Source of the DNA: Stephanodiscus triporus
Lineage: Eukaryota > Bacillariophyta > Thalassiosirophyceae > Thalassiosirales > Thalassiosiraceae
Reading direction: 5' to 3'
NCBI GenBank assembly: GCA_036939755.1
Contig: JALLAZ010000101.1
Location: 1 to 23,975, forward strand
Length of the DNA: 23,975 bases
The stretch's first letter is position 1. Every line of letters starts with the position of its first letter. This document shows positions 16,501 to 23,975 of this stretch, piece after piece. The translations under genes and the position numbers were made by a program. Below the pieces are notes generated by a model. That model did no database searches and was not told the origin of the DNA. It saw nothing but the letters and a program-made list of their open reading frames with translations.

Positions 16501-19143
16501 TAGCTCTGAATAAGTTGTCAATATGACATGAAAGGGCGAGCCTGGTAGTCCTCCAAGGAAGGAAAAGTGCGACTCAGGGGATGATGCCAGGCTGACAAAG
16601 TGCTTACGTAGCTGACGACGCTCGACCTTTGACCCATGGTATGGTAGGACGCGCAAGGATGCGTCATTGTCAGACGCGGGAGCCAAGGAATCGTGTCCGT
16701 TGCCCTTCCTGAAAATGCTCTCGAGGAGTCCACAGCCGAGCTGGTCAAAGACTGCTGCATATTTTTCAAAATCTTCCCCACTTGAGGTGACGATGAGGTG
16801 GGGGCCATAATTCGGGTACGGTTCACGTGTCGTTGACGGCGGACGATTCGACGTCAGCGGAGAGGAGGCCATATTCCGCAAGAGATCGGCCACCCTTATC
16901 GCACGATCACTCCAGCGCATGTCATGTACCACGGCGTGACCAGAACCCTTGCTCAACACATCCAACAGTCGGGGGAGACACGACTCGGACCACTCCGAAT
17001 CTTCCAACGGCTTCTTTGATGGGGATATTGCACTGGATGCCAAAGACCCTGCATCGTACGCACACGCATTGTTCTCGATGCGAGTGGGCCCGTCGGAATC
17101 CATGTTCAAAAACGACTTGGGAGCGAGCGGTGGAAGGGCGTGAGCGGGAGTCGCGAGAGAGGAATTCGTGGCCTTCGGCGCCGTTCCTCCACCTCCCCCA
17201 AAATCAGAAGGACCTCTGCGACCGACGATGCTGTCGATTCTTGACAGTGCGGAATCAATGCGAAACTCGCGGCGTTGATCGCCGCGTCGCGCCGCGCCCC
17301 TAGATTGATCCAGCACCAGATGCCCCAACCTCGTCGCGCGGGCGATGACGTCCTCGTCGATTTTCGCTCCGACGTTCCGGAACGGCTCGGCGTTCCGTTC
17401 ATTTCTTGGCGTCGTCGTCGTCATCGTTCCCTTGGGATCAAAATTTTTGTCATCGGTATCCCCCAGCGGCCCGGATTGCGTCGACTCCGTCGCCGCCGCC
17501 GCCGCCACGTCGTCATCGTCGCCGTCCCCCCTCTCGCCGTCGTCGCTAAGGACGTCCGGGCCCGAGAACTCCCGAAACGCGGTCGCCACGACTGCGAGCA
17601 GCGCGGCGCGCGCGGCCGCGGGATCGCCGCCGTCGGCGACGCCCGAGGAGGGATGGGAGGGTGCGGCCGAAACGGCGTCGTAGTCGTCGGCCGCGGCGCG
17701 GGGCGAGCGCGTCGCGACCCGGGCAGTCGGACCGACGACGTCGGAGGACGAGGACGGGAGAAGGGGGGAGGGGTCGACGGGCGTCCGCCGGGGGGAGGCG
17801 GCCGTTGTCGTCGGATCTACCCCGGCCGCGGCATCGTCCCCGGAGCCCTGCGTCGCCTTCGTCGTTCCGACTACGGCGGCGTCGACGTTGTCGTCGACTG
17901 CGGTTTCCCCCCCCCCCTCCCGACGTTTCCTCTTCTTCTTTTTCTTCCTCTTCTCGTCGTCCCCGCCGACGACCCCTTTCTCCCCCGCCCTCGGATTGAC
18001 GTCGAACATCGTCGCGCCCCGCTCGTCGTCCGGCGTCGACCGGTCCTTGTCGCCGCCCGAGACACCCCCGTCCGCGTCGCCTTCGTACGCCCGTTCTCGT
18101 ACTCCAACGGCGACGGTTGCGGCGGAGTCGATCCTGTCCTCGCGGAGGTCGCGTATCCCGTCGATCGATCTTCCCACGGTCATCTCGTCGGGGGGGATCA
18201 CCGTCGTCGCCACGGTAGGAGCGACGGGGGACGACGCCCCTCCTCCCCTTCCTTCGCCACCTCCCCCTCCTCCTCCTCCTTCAACCCCCGCGATCCCCCC
18301 CCCGCCGCCACCACCGCCGTTGCCGATCGACGCCGCCGGCGCGTGGAACCACGGCAGGGTGTTATCCTTCTTGAGGAACGACGGCGTCTGCCTCCCAGCC
18401 GCATTCTCTAGCGAAGCAAGCCTCGCATTTCGCATCGCCTCCATCGCCGAGAGGAGGGGGGGGAGGAGACCGTCGAATCCCCGCCGCCGCTCGGGAGGCG
18501 CCCCGTCCTCCTCCCCCGTCGTCATCGTCGTCGACGACGGTCCCGCCGACGTCGCCGTCGTACGCGATTCGCCCCTCAGGACGGCGTAGGCGGCGGCGTC
18601 GAACGCGCGCCGGACTCGCTCGTGACTCGTCGTCGTCGGCATCCTTCGTGCCCGCCCGTCCCTCTCGTCGTCAATGTCGTCGTCGTCGTCGACGACTGCG
18701 ACATTGGCGGGAACGAGGATCGTCGCGAGGATCGAGTCGATCGACACCGAGGAGTCGGACGCCGCGACCGCCGCGGCAGACGAGGACGACGACGACGACG
18801 ACGACGATCCGCCGCCGCAGTTTTCCACGGCTAGGAGCGACGTCATCTCCAGCGGGGTCAGTCCCGTGTCGGACATCACGGCGGTGGCATCTTCGCCGAG
18901 TGCGGTCGTCAGGGCGTCGCGCGCGCGCCAGGACGACGACGAGGGGGCCGTCGCAGTCGTCGTCGTCGTCGTCGTCGTCGTCGGCCAGTCGACCTCGTCG
19001 GGGATGAGGCCAGGTCGTCCGAGGAGGTAGCGTTCGACATCCCCTTCGACACGGCGAAGATGGCATGGTCCGTAGTCGACCTCGACGCCTTCGACGCAGT
19101 TGTTGTTGTTGTTGTCGCGGTTGCTTCCTTGGGAGTCCGCCAT
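13516..19143 (-). CDS. Giant protein: degenerate SNF2-like lobe, zinc fingers, two AP2 domains, FHA-like domain
   Basis: A single exon of 1875 residues from ATG 19143. Residues 1-700 are low complexity (Thr, Ser, Gly runs; basic KRKKKKKRKRRE at 398-409, a likely NLS). Residues 733-1024 resemble the first SNF2 ATPase lobe: HLIVTSS, LPYHGS, VILTTYSELMEDY, VVVLDDG, ARHRILLAS, LLTFLAPQLAD. The Walker A site reads MRWSDR (742-747) instead of MGLGKT and the DEAH/DEGH box reads DDGM (899-902). I see no second helicase lobe. Then come one degenerate C2H2 finger (C1176, H1189, H1194) and one C2HC finger (C1202, C1205, H1218, C1222). AP2-like domains lie at 1279-1332 (YKGVW, GKYFVKVGGK) and 1412-1467 (YRGVC, HYLGTFDSEWDAAAVYAWAH). 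A basic tail carries a 5-residue repeat. An FHA-like fold lies at 1764-1868 (LGR, LNGRRI, LPLRDRDVCSVG). Probable non-catalytic nuclear DNA/chromatin scaffold (inference). Confidence 0.8.
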   Translation of the reverse strand: MADSQGSNRDNNNNNCVEGVEVDYGPCHLRRVEGDVERYLLGRPGLIPDEVDWPTTTTTTTTTATAPSSSSWRARDALTTALGEDATAVMSDTGLTPLEMTSLLAVENCGGGSSSSSSSSSSAAAVAASDSSVSIDSILATILVPANVAVVDDDDDIDDERDGRARRMPTTTSHERVRRAFDAAAYAVLRGESRTTATSAGPSSTTMTTGEEDGAPPERRRGFDGLLPPLLSAMEAMRNARLASLENAAGRQTPSFLKKDNTLPWFHAPAASIGNGGGGGGGGIAGVEGGGGGGGGEGRGGGASSPVAPTVATTVIPPDEMTVGRSIDGIRDLREDRIDSAATVAVGVRERAYEGDADGGVSGGDKDRSTPDDERGATMFDVNPRAGEKGVVGGDDEKRKKKKKRKRREGGGETAVDDNVDAAVVGTTKATQGSGDDAAAGVDPTTTAASPRRTPVDPSPLLPSSSSDVVGPTARVATRSPRAAADDYDAVSAAPSHPSSGVADGGDPAAARAALLAVVATAFREFSGPDVLSDDGERGDGDDDDVAAAAATESTQSGPLGDTDDKNFDPKGTMTTTTPRNERNAEPFRNVGAKIDEDVIARATRLGHLVLDQSRGAARRGDQRREFRIDSALSRIDSIVGRRGPSDFGGGGGTAPKATNSSLATPAHALPPLAPKSFLNMDSDGPTRIENNACAYDAGSLASSAISPSKKPLEDSEWSESCLPRLLDVLSKGSGHAVVHDMRWSDRAIRVADLLRNMASSPLTSNRPPSTTREPYPNYGPHLIVTSSGEDFEKYAAVFDQLGCGLLESIFRKGNGHDSLAPASDNDASLRVLPYHGSKVERRQLRKHFVSLASSPESHFSFLGGLPGSPFHVILTTYSELMEDYPHFCQIPLQVVVLDDGMSFLGCSHSDPVGKIGISWNSFWSKLDFWAGRAGVADNGGKFYTPWDFSKDVAGVEADEKPKNSIISSPGERIKGGKFPMGLTARHRILLASNMHAKYRGQVYKAPVLGLLTFLAPQLADTIRDDWESSRVIRCKQSMAYIRSLIARLVIVYSGDSVVRGPNNWFEVSLKALVGELPQQSLPNYSAAEEDEGLEKLIESKKIVHSHKFAAAWFPPYSPIRKEVGRMSLDPILAELKRASATGFICEEICTASSLTIAGAGGCVAGLSAYRAAVRCGRSFGSESGLKQHIMSSHAPPGTWLCRSCGGDCGTSQARTQHERSCRVPRRVSVTSPLGGDVARCVAEGASKPSRGRKRKEMKFPVMKEVQSAADSKGSTRVSGYKGVWIMASGKYFVKVGGKPLLSDSSEIETTLLFDTAEAAAKKFDEVIIESGRDQVCDINYRSDGSRIIYEDGAHGEVNSTGKDAEGTGISGAVIATPDLSVINIKKLPPHVKPLLRDPNFTSRTGGNSKRYVYAYRGVCRQQRKGHDRWQSQISFNGQNHYLGTFDSEWDAAAVYAWAHLILYGEEATKKAQLEGEEAAAAFAQHEKDIAEGKIQPPSPKIVNKKKRGAPKKIKVEAAKDETTKDEKAKAETAKAKTAKVESAKVEVSTTGGHGRKNHVHKKSEIVVSERKVKAEMAEDSITTQDIIMPEGKCSIMASETLSVHASSKNPRPESAMEWSKLKTQCATMLSSGTKGTSKATILATRKDIADMSEKQLLQNVSGYISGNVLSVPKAFLQTSQRRDMSLKQLATRVSSTKSAEPMRPHHIAMLIGLQASDFGWEMKKFIDTCHGVGVHSSEALPIIINSQFGADGANRSFFAFVLSSSFTLGRACKHSRNKFLPSADINSTFGMPVGDLDCDVGGPDNSCSEMAAKIQYLPSKCGNFQLKVMNDDDIITLNGRRISTTTGPLPLRDRDVCSVGARVFVFVEEIAPHL
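14506..14610 (-). repeat. 15-bp in-frame tandem repeat (five-residue Lys/Ala unit)
   Basis: Six 15-bp units run from 14506 to 14595, each with the core CCTTAG on the plus strand at a constant phase, plus a degenerate seventh. On the coding strand they encode imperfect units such as AKAKT, AKVES and AKDET. The result is a charged Lys/Ala/Glu helix-prone linker between the second AP2 domain and the C-terminus. Unit divergence is low, so length variation between strains is likely. Confidence 0.8.
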
Positions 19144-19324
19144 CTTCGTTTGCTTTTTCTTTGGTGGAGGAGGCAGGGAGTTTGAGGGATCCTCGGAGCC
19201 GGCCCCCCAAAATTATGAGGGCCGGCCCGAAAAAATTCCGACTGCCTCATCGCTCTTCCTCTCCTTCCTGCCTCCTGCCTCCTCCCTCCTCCCTCCCACA
19301 CTTCATCGGCCGACGTCCAGGATC
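19144..19324. promoter_or_regulatory. Divergent promoter (SNF2/AP2/FHA gene and MFS gene) with inverted repeat
   Basis: There are 181 bp between opposed ATGs. It contains a perfect 8-bp inverted repeat, GCCGGCCC (19198-19205) and GGGCCGGC (19219-19226), with a 13-nt AT-rich spacer, and a TCC/CTCC-rich tract (about 19255-19300). It could be a shared binding site or a transcript hairpin; no factor is assigned. Confidence 0.4.
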
Positions 19325-21183
19325 ATGCGTAAATACTCTATCCATGTCCAGGTGGCCCCACTGCCGCGTCTACGATTGATTCTTCTTTGTTCCCTTGCTG
19401 CCGGTGGCGCCCAGGGCTTGCGGATGACCATCCCGGCGGGTGGCGCGGCGTTCGTTGTGACACCCCGGACACCCCGATCGCATTCGACGATGCTCGTCCC
19501 GTCAACTACTTCTACCAGGCCTGGGATGTCATTGTATCATCGACGGCGCTTCGGCGAAAAGATCCACGACGCGAGATGGCGACTTCGCGGTAAGCTCACG
19601 AGCGACGATGATCATCCGGATGTTGATACTAGTCGGCCCGTCGTCGTCGTCGTTGGGGACGAAGTCGCGCGAGAAGACGAGGAACCATCTTCGACATCGT
19701 CGACATCGTCGCTCGGGGAGATCCTCGTCCTAGTCCTGCCGTTGCTCCTTATCTACGTCTCCAACCAATGGTCCAGATATTCCATTTCGTACCTCGTGGA
19801 CTTCTCATCGCCCGCGACGGATGCAACGACACCGAGCGCCGCCTCGGCATACGAGGCCATGAACGTCGATTTGCATTTCACCCAATCGCAATACGGCCTA
19901 CTCGCGTCCGCGGCGTTCACGGCGCTATTCGCTCTCAGCTCGCTCCTCGCGGGGACGCTGGCGGATCGGTACGACAGGAAGATGCTCGTATTGGTCCCGG
20001 CGTCGGTGTGGGTGGTGGCGACGCTATGTACCGGCCAGTCGCGATCGTACGATGACGTTTTAATCGCGAGGGTCGTCATGGGCGGAGCATGCGCGTTCGT
20101 TGTGCCCGCGGCGTACAGTCTGATAGCGGACGGCGTCTCGAGGGACAGGCTCGCGCTGTCGAATTCGTTATTCGGGTCCGGAGTGTACCTCGGCGGGGCG
20201 TTGGCGAGTTTGAGTCTGCTACTGGACCGAGGCTTGGGTTGGAGGGGCACGTTGACGGCCATCGGAGGATTCGGGGCAGTGGCAATAACCGCGGCGGGCT
20301 TATTGCTCCCCTCCGATGGGGATAGAAACGGGAAGAATGAACATGAAATGAAGGAGGGGTCGGCATTTCCCGACAGCACGAAGCGAATCGAGTCAGAAGG
20401 AGACGACGACGGTCCGATCCGAAATACGATCCGAATATTATCCATCCCGCGCGTTCGGTTTATTTTCCTCGCATCCTTCTTCCGATTCTGCTCCGGGCTA
20501 TTGATCGGAGTTTGGGCGGCGCCGTATTACAAACAAACTTTCCCCGACAGCGTCTCCGAGTATGCCGTCCTCAACGCGTTGATTACGGGTGCCGTGGGTA
20601 TGAGCAGTGGTATTTTGGGCGGGTACATCGCGGATAGGCTGGGCACGTGGTTTGAAGAGACGACCGCCGGGGAGGGAGAATCAACGACGTCTATCATACG
20701 CGACTATTTCGACGAGCAAACAATAAGGCTTCTACTGCCGATATCTGGTTCTCTCCTTGCCATACCTGCATGGTATCTCACGACACATACGACCTCATCA
20801 ACGAATGCATTCGAAATTGCAATGACTTGGCTTGCGATAGGTAGGTACCATAGCGCTGATCCCACGACAATGTGCGCTGTGAGAATATTGAATCCTTCCG
20901 AATCTGACCCAATTTGATTTTGCTCGTTATCGAAAGAGTACCTCGTGGCTGAGTGTTGGTTCGGTCCGACGATCGCAGTGCTACAATCAATCGTGGGTGC
21001 GTCAAGGACGGGAACAGCCCAGGGCTTGTTCGTGTTGACGGGAGCTTTGGGAAATTCAGCCCCTACGCTGTTGGGGTGGATTTATGGGAATCAAATTACG
21101 GGCGAGTCGTCGTCCTCATCGGAGATACTGGCGAATCTTTTAGCGTGGGGTGTCTGCTCGGGGTATTTACTGAGTTCAATTTT
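19325..21183 (+). CDS. MFS transporter, Spinster-like, possibly organelle-targeted (3' end unresolved)
   Basis: A major facilitator superfamily transporter; substrate unknown. The first in-frame ATG is 19325; the frame is open upstream but only from TTG. Exon 1 is 19325-20840 and exon 2 starts at 20937. The phase-1 join gives WLAI-E-YLVAECWFGP. Residues 1-30 form a signal-like segment (LRLILLCSLAAGGAQG) followed by a Ser/Thr/Arg-rich stretch to about 120, which suggests a bipartite algal targeting peptide (inference). The helices begin at about residue 131 (LVLVLPLLLIYVSNQW). The MFS motif A is GTLADRYDRK (210-219), followed by AYSLIADGVSRDRLALS and SGVYLGGALAS, typical of Spinster/SPNS-like proteins. 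A charged loop (about 330-365) separates the two halves. About 588 residues are readable before the N at 21184. After it the frame continues as Gly/Lys/Arg low complexity, so the true C-terminus cannot be placed. Confidence 0.8.
20841..20936 (+). other. Intron in the MFS gene (96 bp, GT-AG, phase 1)
   Basis: GCGATAG|GTAGGT ... CGAAAG|AGTACC. It is supported by restoration of the membrane segment WLAIEYLVAECWFGP. Without splicing the frame stops at 20915-20917. Confidence 0.75.
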
Positions 21184-21184
21184 N
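21184..21184. other. Ambiguous base (N), probable assembly join or unresolved homopolymer
   Basis: The only N in the window falls between TTTT and a G-run that opens a 60-bp purine-only-like stretch. Coding quality of the MFS frame ends exactly here. The flanks may not be contiguous in the genome. Confidence 0.8.
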
Positions 21185-22560
21185 GGGGGAAGAGGGGGGA
21201 AGGGAAAGAAAAAACGAGAAGGGGAAAAGAAGAGGGGGGGGATTACAATAGTAGAGAAAATTAACCAAATAACCAAGAGAGTATCACTAAGTTCTCAGGT
21301 ACTCAAATTCCGATCCTTCAGGGAGACTCAGCCTTCGATTGCCAGCGACGTCGTCGAGTTTGCCATGGCCGCCTCATCGTCGTCCACGTCACGAATCGCT
21401 CCCTGTCCTTCTCGATTACCGCCTCGGCCGTCCTCCCCCGGTCGGATTAGGGATGCACAACCTCGACGCTCGTACCCATTTTCAAGATGGACATGCAACG
21501 AGTTATCAATACAGAATCCTCTCCCTGTATCGTCTCATTGGGAGTGTCGACGGCCGTCGGCGACGTCAACGTTCCTCCCGACGAGGTCGACCCGGACAGA
21601 GCCGCCGAGTTGCCCCCCCACCAACGACGCGCATCAGACATCAACAACTGTCCATTCCATCTCCTCATCCTCCCTCCCCTCCCCTCATTGCTTCCGATGG
21701 TGATTCATCCCCCTCGGCCGATCCGTCGCCGTCGTCTTCATAGTCGTTGTCATAGTAGTCCTCGTCACCAAGCGGCGATGGAATCATCACAATCATGTCA
21801 CACACGCCAAAGTCCCGCTGATGACGTCTTCCTTATACCCTCCTTCCTCCCCCACCATTCTGTCTCGTCTCCATCAGCATCCCCGACGACGATGACGACA
21901 ACGACGATGATGAAGACAAAGATGAAGACAAAGACGGCGACGGATCGGACTCTCCCAAAGTGGACGATGGTGATATCCAACGAGGCAATATCTGCCCCCC
22001 CGTTGATGACCACACAGGTGTCGTTGGCAAGATTTCACATTGCAATGTCTAGTCGTCATTGTTATCTCCTTCTCCTCCTCTTTTTCTCCATTCCTGTTGT
22101 TGTAGTATTGACCCCGCCGACTACGATCGCTGCCACGTCTCCATCGTGTGGTCGTCCTTCGGCACCTCATCTTCGTCGCGGGATTCCATATTTGGCGCAA
22201 TGCCGTCGCCCAGCCAAAGGAGGGCGCCAAGTCGACCTGACCCCGCCTGTCTACTCCTCCTCCTCCTCTTGTCACCAAGCCTCCCTGCCCTCCCCTCCTC
22301 CTTCCCGATCATCGTCGCTGTTGTTGTCGCCCCTCCGTGGGATAACTGCCAACAATTGATTGTTTGGAACGACAATGCTGACGACGCCCCTACCAATGAT
22401 GTTGTCACATCAATCAACAACGGATGATGACGATTGTCGCAAGGGAGGATCGACGCAATGACCACTGATGGATGGCCCAGCGATTGTGACGACAACCACG
22501 ACAGCGGCGCGACGCGCCGCAATGTTGTCTCCCCCGCCCCGGCCCCGGGATGAATGTCAT
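21185..22560. other. Unassigned GC-rich region with broken coding-like frames
   Basis: It starts with a G/A-rich tract (21185-21242). Frame 1 (about 21301-21470, then after one in-frame TAG 21478-21660) reads with coding-like composition: VHVTNRSLSFSITASAVLP before the stop, SSPCIVSLGVSTAVGDVNVP and DEVDPDRAAELPP after it. A second plus-strand frame (about 21880-22052) is acidic, then reads GNICPPVDDHTGVVGKISHC and stops. I recognise no family. Candidates are a pseudogene or mobile-element remnant, or exons of a gene disturbed by the assembly. The remainder to 22560 is low-complexity Ser/Leu/Pro codons in all frames. Confidence 0.35.
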
Positions 22561-22626
22561 CTTGCTCTCAAACCAGAGAGAGAATTATTTTTGGTGTGAC
22601 GCACCCTTAATTTTTGTCAAGTGTTT

Positions 22627-22744
22627 AGAATTATTTATTTCTATGTACAAAATGAATACATCTTTATAGGTCAGAGGTTCAGCGACCTATAAAGAATTAT
22701 TGACTTCCTGCTATGTAGAAAAGGCAATTATAAATCTTTATAGC
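22627..22744. repeat. Imperfect direct repeat with a 12-bp hairpin between copies
   Basis: Unit A (22627-22670) and unit B (22693-22744) share AGAATTATT, then CTATGTA(C/G)A with A-rich sequence, then ATCTTTATAG. Overlapping the junction, TCTTTATAGGTC (22661-22672) and GACCTATAAAGA (22684-22695) form a perfect 12-bp inverted repeat around an 11-nt loop. AGAATTATT also occurs once more near 22574. The region is AT-rich and non-coding. Confidence 0.65.
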
Positions 22745-22754
22745 TCCCACTATC

Positions 22755-22803
22755 ATGGTTAAGGAGCCGGGCGGTGAAGTGCCCAGGCCATTGGTCATCA
22801 ACG
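22755..22803 (+). CDS. Possible first coding exon (very tentative)
   Basis: ATG 22755 opens MVKEPGGEVPRPLVIN and is followed at 22804 by a perfect donor, GTAAGT. The short block is less AT-rich than its flanks. I could not find an acceptor and continuation that keep a frame open, so it may be chance. Confidence 0.2.
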
Positions 22804-22975
22804 GTAAGTACTACAAGTTACTAGCTTTGTTTTACATTTGAACCTGTTTGGTACATATGTTATCACGGGCGAAGCTAGCAAAAATTGGTGAAAGTAGCTA
22901 AGGCCTTTCAATGAAGTTGGCTAAAAATGTTTTCTCACTTGCTACCGGACCCATATTGTGGTAGATATCTGTGTG

Positions 22976-23002
22976 AAAAAAAAAAACACACACACACACA
23001 CA
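22976..23002. repeat. A-run followed by (CA)n microsatellite
   Basis: About eleven A followed by about eight CA dinucleotides. Simple repeat in non-coding DNA. Confidence 0.9.
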
Positions 23003-23052
23003 AACACAGCACAGCTGGTGTAGTGTTCCTACATAGCTGTCTCACCACAAGG

Positions 23053-23082
23053 TACATGGACAGAAGATACATGGACAGAAGA
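23053..23082. repeat. Perfect 15-bp tandem duplication
   Basis: TACATGGACAGAAGA occurs twice back to back (23053-23067 and 23068-23082). No gene context. Confidence 0.9.
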
Positions 23083-23360
23083 TTTAGAGGCATTTGAAAT
23101 TCCTACATCAACATAGTCGAGAACGTAAAACTAGAACACAGGGGGGGGGGTGAACAGTCTTCCTGTCCTTGTCCAGAGAGCTGACAAATGTTTTTCATGT
23201 TTGTCATGTTTTTTGAGTTTATGATGTATTCTTGCTTCCCAGACATGCCCCTGATATTTTGATCAAGCCCGGCATGTCTCCGCCAGCATGGAGATAATAA
23301 TATCTACTACCCTTAACATGCCGCTTGCATCCTCCTCTACCACCCCTGCTGAAAAATGTG

Positions 23361-23484
23361 ATGCTTTTTATGAGAAGAACTATGATGATGAGATACACTT
23401 ACACATTATTCATCCTTGGTGTGATATTAGTATTTTTTGCAATGGGGATGTGGAACATCGTCAACATACCATCATTTTCTTTTG
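23361..23484 (+). CDS. Possible first exon of a type II membrane protein (3' part not resolved)
   Basis: From ATG 23361 the frame encodes a short basic N-terminus (MLFMRRTMMMRYTYT), one hydrophobic span (LFILGVILVFFAMGMWNIV) and PSFSF, followed at 23485 by a perfect donor GTAAGT in phase 1. A basic N-terminus plus a single span is typical of Golgi-type type II proteins. The downstream frame around 23590-23854 (REPFSNAHYNDGKFLAMKEV, then GHTNWGMQGLLPELKSVI) looks coding-like, but I could not join it in phase. No family recognised. Confidence 0.25.
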
Positions 23485-23975
23485 GTAAGTATCTATTTGA
23501 GGTTCAGCAGAGTCAGCTCCCATCTCAGCAGGGGTCAAATGAGTCAGCTTCTCTTGATGATAATCTACAGCCACGGGCCATGTGGATTTTCAACCATTAG
23601 ATGGACATTGCCCTTGGACACAAACAAAATGTGTATTCAGTCAATGTGTCCTGCAGTTTTTACTCAACAGGTTGATTGCGAGAGAGCCTTTCTCTAATGC
23701 GCACTACAATGATGGCAAGTTCCTTGCCATGAAGGAAGTCGATGGACACACCAACTGGGGGATGCAGGGGCTGTTGCCAGAACTGAAGAGCGTCATCACC
23801 CGGTCATTTTACCAGGAGGGGAATAACATGTGTACAAGAATTCAGGGAAGATAACGTATTTGCCAACAGACTGGTTTTCATCCTAGCTGGAGCACTTTTC
23901 TACGGCACTGTGTCGTTTCAAAAAAATACTAGTGTCTAAATATACTGTATCTAAAGTAATATCTATTTTAACTAC
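23485..23975. other. Right-edge region with unjoined coding-like frames
   Basis: Plus-strand frames at about 23582-23854 and, in another frame, about 23840-23937 (EDNVFANRLVFILAGALFYG) have protein-like composition but do not connect without shifts. They may be later exons of the gene proposed at 23361 or a decayed copy. The last 40 bases are AT-rich. Confidence 0.25.

Noticed and set aside
17275..18411. 378-codon plus-strand frame opposite the giant gene
   Set aside because: Arg/Val/Gly-rich antisense shadow of the low-complexity N-terminus. No ATG-led domain or recognisable motif.
19100..19324. N-terminal extension of the MFS frame from a TTG start
   Set aside because: A nuclear gene would not normally start at TTG. 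The ATG at 19325 directly precedes a signal-like hydrophobic segment.
21487..22359. 290-codon plus-strand ORF as one intact gene
   Set aside because: After about 21660 the frame turns into Ser/Pro/His/Arg low complexity. Only its first part shows protein-like composition, so I did not call it a gene.
1..23975. tRNA, rRNA or snRNA genes
   Set aside because: No cloverleaf with A and B box consensus or conserved rRNA segment was noticed by eye. A tRNAscan or Rfam search would decide.

Overview
The window looks like nuclear DNA of a unicellular stramenopile alga, most probably a centric diatom (inference). The support is: short GT-AG introns of about 85-115 bp, a relic of a non-LTR retrotransposon, a transporter with an algal-type N-terminal targeting region, AP2 domains in a non-plant setting, and an IFT46 gene, which implies a life stage that builds a flagellum (in diatoms only centric species have flagellate gametes). 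Many exons carry long GAC/GTC or GGA microsatellites that encode Ser, Asp, Thr or Gly runs.

Layout, left to right. 1-1382 (+): 3' part of a cysteine-rich, probably surface-anchored protein with a tandem 156-bp duplication. 2167-4060 (-): a two-exon single-pass membrane protein with a TPR-like region. 4231-4609 (+): a decayed reverse-transcriptase C-terminus inside AT-rich, gene-poor DNA. 5690-6526 (-): IFT46. 6930-8519 (-): an SLC35F5-like transporter, sharing a divergent promoter with 8792-11146 (+), a PHD / zinc-knuckle / Tudor-like / PHD chromatin reader. 11566-11808 (-): a possible small coiled-coil protein. 11962-13444 (+): a three-exon GpsA-type glycerol-3-phosphate dehydrogenase with one GC-AG intron. 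13516-19143 (-): one 1875-residue exon joining a catalytically degenerate SNF2-like lobe, zinc fingers, two AP2 domains and an FHA-like domain. 19325-21183 (+): an MFS (Spinster-like) transporter divergent from it, interrupted by an ambiguous base (N at 21184). 21185-23975: low-complexity and repeat-rich DNA with only fragmentary coding signals.

There is no operon logic, as expected of a nuclear genome. The two nuclear-type genes (PHD reader and SNF2/AP2/FHA protein) each share a short divergent promoter with a transporter gene. The most unusual item is the 1875-residue pseudo-SNF2/AP2/FHA protein. The next is the PHD reader, whose zinc knuckle and second PHD finger are separated by more than 300 residues.

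Caution on starts: several long frames begin at GTG or TTG upstream of the first ATG. I moved starts to the first plausible in-frame ATG and say so where it matters.
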